Shown here: piece after piece, positions 62,035 to 64,000 of the stretch
Layout: each line of letters begins with the position of its first letter
Numbering within the stretch: position 1 is the first letter of the stretch
Source: Camarhynchus parvulus
Lineage: Eukaryota > Chordata > Aves > Passeriformes > Thraupidae
Assembly (NCBI RefSeq): GCF_901933205.1
Contig: NC_044574.1
Coordinates: 20,755,733-20,819,732, forward strand
Reading direction: 5' to 3'
DNA length: 64,000 nt
Position numbers and translations under genes: made by a program
The notes under the pieces: model-generated
Told to the model about the DNA's origin: nothing
Seen by the model: the letters and a program-made list of their open reading frames with translations, nothing else
Database searches by the model: none

Positions 62035-62215
62035 CGTTCAAATGGAAAAGCCTCTCCAGGGAAGTGGTCACATCAACAAACCTGGCAGAGTTCAAGTGTT
62101 TGAACAATGCTCTCAGGCACATGGTGTGACTCTTGGGGCTGGTCCTGTGAAGGGCCAAGTTTTGGACTCCTTGTGGGTCCCTTTCCACTTGGCATATTTA
62201 CTGTGATTCTGTAAA
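62035..62215 (+). repeat. CR1 LINE 3' end
   Basis: The + strand reads like the CR1 terminus in order: 'gggaagtggtcacatc', 'ctggcagagttcaagtgttt', 'ctctcaggcacatggtgtga', 'cttgtgggtccctttccact' and the closing 'actgtgattctgt'. This is the sense orientation, 5' truncated to about 180 bp. The - strand 63-codon frame here is a shadow. Confidence 0.85.
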
Positions 62216-64000
62216 AAAAAGAGCTGCAAACACCCCTTGATCTGAGAGACATAAAGTCTTTATGCTGCAGAATTACATAAAATATACTGCTTTTACAAAT
62301 TCATTATATATCTATATAATTTTATCTCTAGTGAAAAAATATTCTAGCTGTCAGTTGATCTCTTGCAACTTTTAGTAATATTAATAGAAACCAGTGAAAA
62401 TGAAGACACTAACAGTAAATAGTTACCAAATGCACCTTAAAATAAAGAAAAATAAAAGTTTATGTCATAATAGCAAAACAACAATACTCATACTGACTTC
62501 AAAAATTTACTTAGTAAATATAGAAGTTAAGAAATTTTGTGTCTATAAAAATTGCTGTGTCTGTTTGAGATTATTCCATAAAAATTTACCAGGTTTAAGA
62601 AAGCTTGTCACTGATTTATTCCAGCGAAATTTTCTGTCATCAGTCTATTGTTGATATTGATAAACATACTGTTTTCCAAGAGCTGAATCATTTATTAATA
62701 TTAACTCCTTTTCCAAGAGAAAACATTTTACAGGTTTCAATGTTTTTATTGTTATTATTGCTGCCAGATATAATGCAGTCTTAAAAAGAAACATAAATCC
62801 TTTACACAAGGCAGCTTAAATCAAGTGTTAGAAATTGTGAAATGCTTATTTCCACACTGCCTGGCATTAAACTTTCAATGTTCACTTCTGAAACTATTCC
62901 CTTAGGATGTATTGAATTGCAAAATCCATGAACTTGTAAGTTGTTTGCAGTTTATTTCAGTAGCTTTCTTGGTAGCATTATCATTTGTAATTTCATTGCT
63001 ATCCTTACATCCACTGTTTCCAAATCCCAGGTGCATAGTAAATGCACTGACTTTTGCAAGGTTCTTATGATCCCAGTAATCATGCTGGAGTATTTCTCTC
63101 TCTTCTTACATCTTTATGTTTATTTAATTATTTATTGATTTTTTACAAACACCTTAAGCTTAAGGTTGGTTAGATATTCAACCTCAAAAGTAAAACTTCC
63201 TTCCCAAAAGCTATGGGATATATTTGCTGTTTGACAACTGTGCAAATCTGAAAAAAAATTTACTGAAGTCAATAACATGTAATTATTACAGAGATCAGAA
63301 TCACTTCTGATTTGAGGCATGATGCTGCACAGTCATTTAAATTTGCAATGTAAACCACAAAGTTTTACTCCTGAGTTTCTTGTCATGTATCCTTTCTGTC
63401 TCACTGATAGACTCATATATTTTAAATTTTTCCTAGTGTAATTGTAATTTGGTGGTTCATCATTTCAGCAGATGTAAGTCTTCAAATGTATCAATATATA
63501 ATTCTGTTCCTGATAAACAAATTTAATGTTTTAGCAGTAATAGCTCCATGTGTATTTGGAGTCCCACGATGAAACCATGTGACATTTTCCAAACTCGCCA
63601 CCAGTGTGCCATTCCTTCTTTTTTCCCAACATACACACACTTTTTGACTCAACTATTTTTGTAGTCCTTACAACCATCCTTCAATATCAAATGAGACAGA
63701 AGTAAAACAAATCTTTTAAAATAACTGTTTGAATGGATTATATTTTGCCTTTTAGTCTTAACATTTACAACTTCTTTAGATAATTTTTTTTGGTAACTCC
63801 AAATAGTCTCGTATTCATTATTTGAGAAAACAAACCATAAAACCTTGGGAAGTTGACAGGTACCATGGTAAGTGGATAAGAAATGCTTTTTTCAGTTTTT
63901 TTTAAGGAATGACATATTTTTTTCTTATTTTGACAATACATTTTGGAAGCCAGATGGTGGCGAGACATAAGAACTAAGAATTTCAGTGTCCTGTCTCCAT
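62216..64000. other. Intergenic DNA without recognised features
   Basis: AT-rich sequence with no credible coding frame or repeat. The window ends inside it. Confidence 0.6.

Noticed and set aside
1..64000. CRISPR arrays, operons, bacterial islands, tRNA or rRNA genes
   Set aside because: No regularly spaced repeats with unique spacers, no prokaryotic gene density and no recognisable structural RNA sequence were seen.

Overview
The window is AT-rich vertebrate nuclear DNA, almost certainly from a bird and probably a songbird. The evidence is several CR1 LINE fragments in both orientations, one solo-LTR-like element of a type I associate with passerine ERVs (from memory, not searched), frequent A/C-rich (CAAA-like) tracts, and long stretches with no coding signal. 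Nothing bacterial or operon-like is present.

Only one protein-coding exon of a real gene is supported. This is the terminal coding exon of a delta-1 protocadherin, best matching PCDH7 (long cytoplasmic isoform), on the + strand at 10114-10493. Bases 1-10113 are then the last intron of that gene. Bases 10494 to about 14425 are read as its long 3' UTR, with the best distal poly(A) signal at 14399-14404. From about 14.4 kb to the end I see no further gene, which fits the gene desert known downstream of PCDH7 in amniotes.

The rest is intergenic DNA with repeats. There is an old CR1 piece inside the intron (2835-3120, - strand) and a tiny CR1 tail (5007-5072, -). A CR1 ORF2 fragment runs from 22030 to 23440 (+). 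A CR1 3' part lies at 40640-40985 (-). A GT-rich repeat family with three dispersed copies has its longest copy at 41100-42350, interrupted by an LTR (41598-42036). A large CR1 reverse transcriptase remnant lies at 52190-53460 (-). A probable LTR-type repeat is at 55990-56965 (+). A CR1 3' end and a CR1 ORF1 esterase remnant lie side by side at 57088-58240 (-), and a CR1 3' end is at 62035-62215 (+). Low-complexity A/C tracts occur at 27817-28110, 29351-29400 and 56181-56276, with a poly(A)/CAAAA tract at 18585-18670 and an ATTT tract at 51430-51483.

I found no convincing undescribed system. The most useful leads are the three-copy GT-rich repeat family, the CR1 copy with ORF1 and the 3' end but no ORF2 between them, several near-perfect short palindromes in the gene desert (notably the pair at 38878-38940), and a few unassigned GC-richer islands. 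All other open frames (60-162 codons) look like chance or repeat-derived frames.
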